A DNA stretch of 49,851 nucleotides from Nostoc sp. NOS(2021) (GTDB lineage: Bacteria; Cyanobacteriota; Cyanobacteriia; Cyanobacteriales; Nostocaceae): contig NZ_JABXKM010000119.1 in NCBI RefSeq assembly GCF_017115025.1, forward strand, positions 1 to 49,851. Reading direction: 5' to 3'. Below the pieces are notes generated by a model. That model was not told the origin of the DNA. It searched no databases and saw only the letters and a program-made list of their open reading frames with translations. Numbering within the stretch: position 1 is the stretch's first letter; the number at the start of each line of letters is the position of its first letter. The position numbers and the translations under genes were made by a program. Of this stretch, positions 49,768 through 49,851 are shown piece by piece.

Positions 49768-49851
49768 AGAAGTTTTTGCTGAAGATTTGATCCCAATTTC
49801 TAGATTTCGCAGTGACAACCCCTCTAAATGTGGGGGAATGGGGACTGAGGA

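Overview
The window looks like a chromosomal piece of a heterocyst-forming filamentous cyanobacterium of the Nostoc type. The evidence is the many GCGATCGC (HIP1) octamers, a phycobilisome gene (apcF), a cyanobacterial glutamine synthetase with its small inactivating protein (glnA/gifA), Ycf-type genes shared with plastids (Ycf46-, Ycf35- and Ycf54-like), and a PatX-type small protein with the heterocyst inhibitor pentapeptide RGSGR. All identifications come from reading the sequence and from remembered family motifs; no similarity search was run.

Region 1 (1-15.2 kb) is the most unusual part. A Ycf46-like AAA ATPase and a Ycf35-like (DUF1257) protein start it on the plus strand. On the minus strand lies a tandem family of proteins sharing one roughly 100-residue N-terminal module: a PREYDAVLGG segment, a VLGGLEGVK segment, then a short helical repeat. 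Each carries a different C-terminus: a GUN4 domain, HEAT-like helices, a 14-blade WD40 region, and two 7-blade WD40 propellers. After an operon of DUF2997, a membrane-anchored GrpE-like protein and an Hsp70-type ATPase, a sixth member with leucine-rich repeats follows on the plus strand. A seventh is cut short by a direct repeat. I read this as a candidate chaperone/AAA-centred surveillance or assembly system with diversified sensor subunits. An Rpn-type nuclease gene with a duplicated 3' end sits inside the array.

Region 2 (15.2-26.2 kb) holds general genes: an SDR/CIA30 oxidoreductase, a RibD-C/DHFR-like reductase, a thioredoxin, a fused peptide-type ABC ATPase, an FAD oxidoreductase and several small unknown proteins, separated by repeat elements and a transposase remnant.

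Region 3 (26.2-31.8 kb) is a nitrogen and heterocyst block. It has patX behind a TCCGGA (DIF1-type) promoter, a ferritin-like protein, gifA and glnA convergent with NtcA-type sites placed as expected for repression and activation, and apcF.

Region 4 (31.9-46.7 kb) is mixed housekeeping: TlyA rRNA methyltransferase, a two-gene ATPase/PIN pair that may be a defence module, a PhoD phosphatase, a sensor kinase, an AI-2E-type permease, a Nudix hydrolase, FolD, CrtE, a DUF212 protein and Ycf54.

Region 5 (46.7-49.8 kb) is an apparently full-length group II intron, with intact reverse transcriptase and HNH domains, inserted in a SnoaL-like gene just upstream of ycf54.

Short repeats, palindromes and MITE-like elements fill nearly every intergenic gap. 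At least three have entered coding sequences in frame (GrpE-like gene, FAD oxidoreductase, histidine kinase); in the FAD oxidoreductase the insert is bounded by two HIP1 octamers.
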